A stretch of DNA of 17,500 nt, taken from positions 23,368,942-23,386,441 of the forward strand of contig CM060344.1 in assembly GCA_030674155.1 (NCBI GenBank). The letters are read 5' to 3'. A model generated the notes under the pieces. It searched no databases. It saw only the letters and a program-made list of their open reading frames with translations, and was not told where the DNA came from. Position numbers and translations under genes: made by a program. This document shows positions 16,363-17,500 of this stretch, piece after piece. This DNA is from Stramonita haemastoma (Eukaryota; Mollusca; Gastropoda; Neogastropoda; Muricidae). Position 1 is the stretch's first letter, and each line of letters begins with the position of its first letter.

Positions 16363-16432
16363 TTTCCGGTCAGTGACGTCACAGCGGAAGTTTCTCCGAT
16401 AGGTCACTTAGGCAGACGACAAATTTTGGCGC
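16363..16432 (-). promoter_or_regulatory. Putative RIOK3 core promoter (ETS-CRE-ETS, E2F)
   Basis: About 290-350 bases upstream of the start codon lies a perfect CRE palindrome, GTGACGTCAC (16373-16382). It is flanked by TTTCCGG (16363-16369) and GCGGAAGT (16384-16391), ETS-type sites in opposite orientations. An E2F-type TTTGGCGC is at 16425-16432. CRE plus ETS is typical of TATA-less housekeeping promoters in animals. Position and motifs support a promoter; the start site is not determined, and it could be bidirectional. Confidence 0.5.
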
Positions 16433-17249
16433 TGCAGGGAAAGGACAATTAGGCTATTGCCAAACTCAATTCACCTATAGCAACTGCAGAAGCCATCGAT
16501 TACCATGGATTGAAACAACTCTAATGATCCATTTGTAATTCACCGTCAAACTTACTAAGTAATAGACTTTTCTGTGTATTTTTGCAGTTATTGGGTAATG
16601 CCTTGGATTGTTTATTTGTATAAAGCATCCTGATCTTGGATCTTGTTCTTTTCTTTTCTGTTCCCCCCTCCTTATCGCAGTTACATAATTATAATCTATG
16701 AAAAATGTTTACGACTGAAAAGAATGTAAGGATGTGATTTAGAACAAAGCATTACAGTCAGGCCAGTATCAAAGAGAGATATCGGAAGCCAATCAGCCCC
16801 AAAGGCCTTTCTGACGTGAATTCGGCTGGGAAACACCACTAGGCCTACTGTGAAACTTCCTAAATGGATATCTTTGCTTAGACATAAATAGTCTACAATC
16901 ACAAAAATCAAAAGTTGTTGTGATTGTATGATTTAGGCCTATGTCTTAAAATGTTCGATGAAAGGACTGGGAAATACCACCAAAGTGTCGTTAGTTTTTA
17001 CACACACAAAAAAGCATGATCATTTTAGCCAGGAACCCAAGGCGGTTTGTCCGGTTTAATGTGCATTCCACCTGCTTTCAAAAATTTATTGTTTATTTCT
17101 TGATCCATCCCGTATTATATTTAGTGTCCTTATTTCTTATTTCTTGTATGTTTGGTACTGGGTATTGTTTCTTGTTCTGGTGTTTCATTATTGTTATTGT
17201 TTAGTTTAAGGATTTTTAAAAAAATCTTGATTTTATCCCTGATAAGGGG
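16433..17249. other. No gene seen upstream of RIOK3
   Basis: AT-rich sequence without a conserved reading frame. An imperfect inverted repeat spans about 16879-16948 (ACAATCACAA with TTGTGATTGT and AGACATA with TATGTCT). No plus-strand gene sharing the promoter was recognised. Confidence 0.5.
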
Positions 17250-17281
17250 TAAAAAAACACACGAGTGCTTATTCATTATCC
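17250..17281 (+). mobile_element. Small SINE tail fragment
   Basis: TAAAAAAACACACGAGTGCT and the following TATTCATTATCC match the 3' end of SINE copy 2 (GTAAAAAAGCATGAGTGCTT, 2606-2636). Only about 32 bases remain. Confidence 0.45.
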
Positions 17282-17361
17282 TCTTTCTCTATTTCTGGTC
17301 CATCGATCTGGAATGATCTCCCTCTCTCCCTTCATCAAAAGCCTTCTTATGACACTTTCAA

Positions 17362-17500
17362 ATTTATTTATTTTTTTTTTATATCGAGGATAATGGAATA
17401 GGCAATCATATGCTTTTTTTTTTAATCCAGTCCCCGTGTGTATGCAGTTTTGTAAATGCCATCTGTTCCCACCGGCACACGATGGCCTACTCTTACGAAA
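17362..17500 (-). mobile_element. tRNA-derived SINE, copy 6, cut by window edge
   Basis: Plus-strand ATTTATTTATTT tail, then ATATCGAGGATAATGGAATA, CAGTCCCCGTGTGTATGCAG and CACCGGCACACGATGGCCTA, nearly identical to copy 1. The head would lie to the right of the window. Confidence 0.8.

Noticed and set aside
16696..16911. Minus-strand 71-codon frame upstream of RIOK3
   Set aside because: No recognised homology, no splice or promoter context, and the composition matches surrounding non-coding DNA.

Overview
The window is eukaryotic: an intron-rich gene with GT-AG exons on the minus strand, embedded in AT-rich DNA full of CA/GA microsatellites, minisatellites, tRNA-derived SINEs and one LTR retrotransposon fragment. 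The only confidently identified protein gene is the atypical protein kinase RIOK3 (RIO kinase 3), which runs right to left across about two thirds of the window. The mix of repeats, including a minus-strand repeat near 15530-15715 that resembles a type I associate with snail genomes, suggests a lophotrochozoan, probably a gastropod mollusc. The species cannot be fixed from the sequence.

Layout, left to right. Positions 1-1350 look like the AT-rich 3' untranslated end of a plus-strand gene lying mostly outside the window (AATAAA at 1335 followed by an A-run). Positions 1425-3200 are interspersed repeats, including two copies of a tRNA-derived SINE in opposite orientations. Positions 3200-5059 hold no recognisable gene and may include the RIOK3 3' UTR. 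RIOK3 occupies 5060-16081 in eleven coding exons (exon 11 at 5060-5278 up to exon 1 at 15939-16081). Its promoter is probably at 16363-16432, where a CRE palindrome is flanked by ETS-type sites with an E2F-type site nearby. Beyond that is non-coding DNA and another SINE copy running off the right edge.

RIOK3 carries all the RIO kinase hallmarks: a glycine-rich ATP loop, the beta-3 lysine, the catalytic HADLSxxN loop and the metal-binding IDVSQ motif. As given, it cannot be read in one frame: there is a one-base shortfall at the exon 5/6 junction, a two-base excess (or one-base loss) in exon 6 and a one-base loss in exon 8. Splice sites and protein conservation elsewhere are intact, so these are either assembly indels or recent inactivating lesions at the native locus. 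If they are corrected the product is about 549 residues.

The most unusual structure is in intron 4. A minisatellite of about 15 units (11850-12610) repeats the exon 5 acceptor region itself: each unit contains a branch-point-like CTGAT, the acceptor AG and the first codons of exon 5. The result is an array of tandem candidate 3' splice sites. A second hotspot is intron 6, where an LTR element with a tRNA-Lys-type primer binding site lies head-to-head with an inverted partial copy. Their junction is a perfect 24-bp-arm hairpin.
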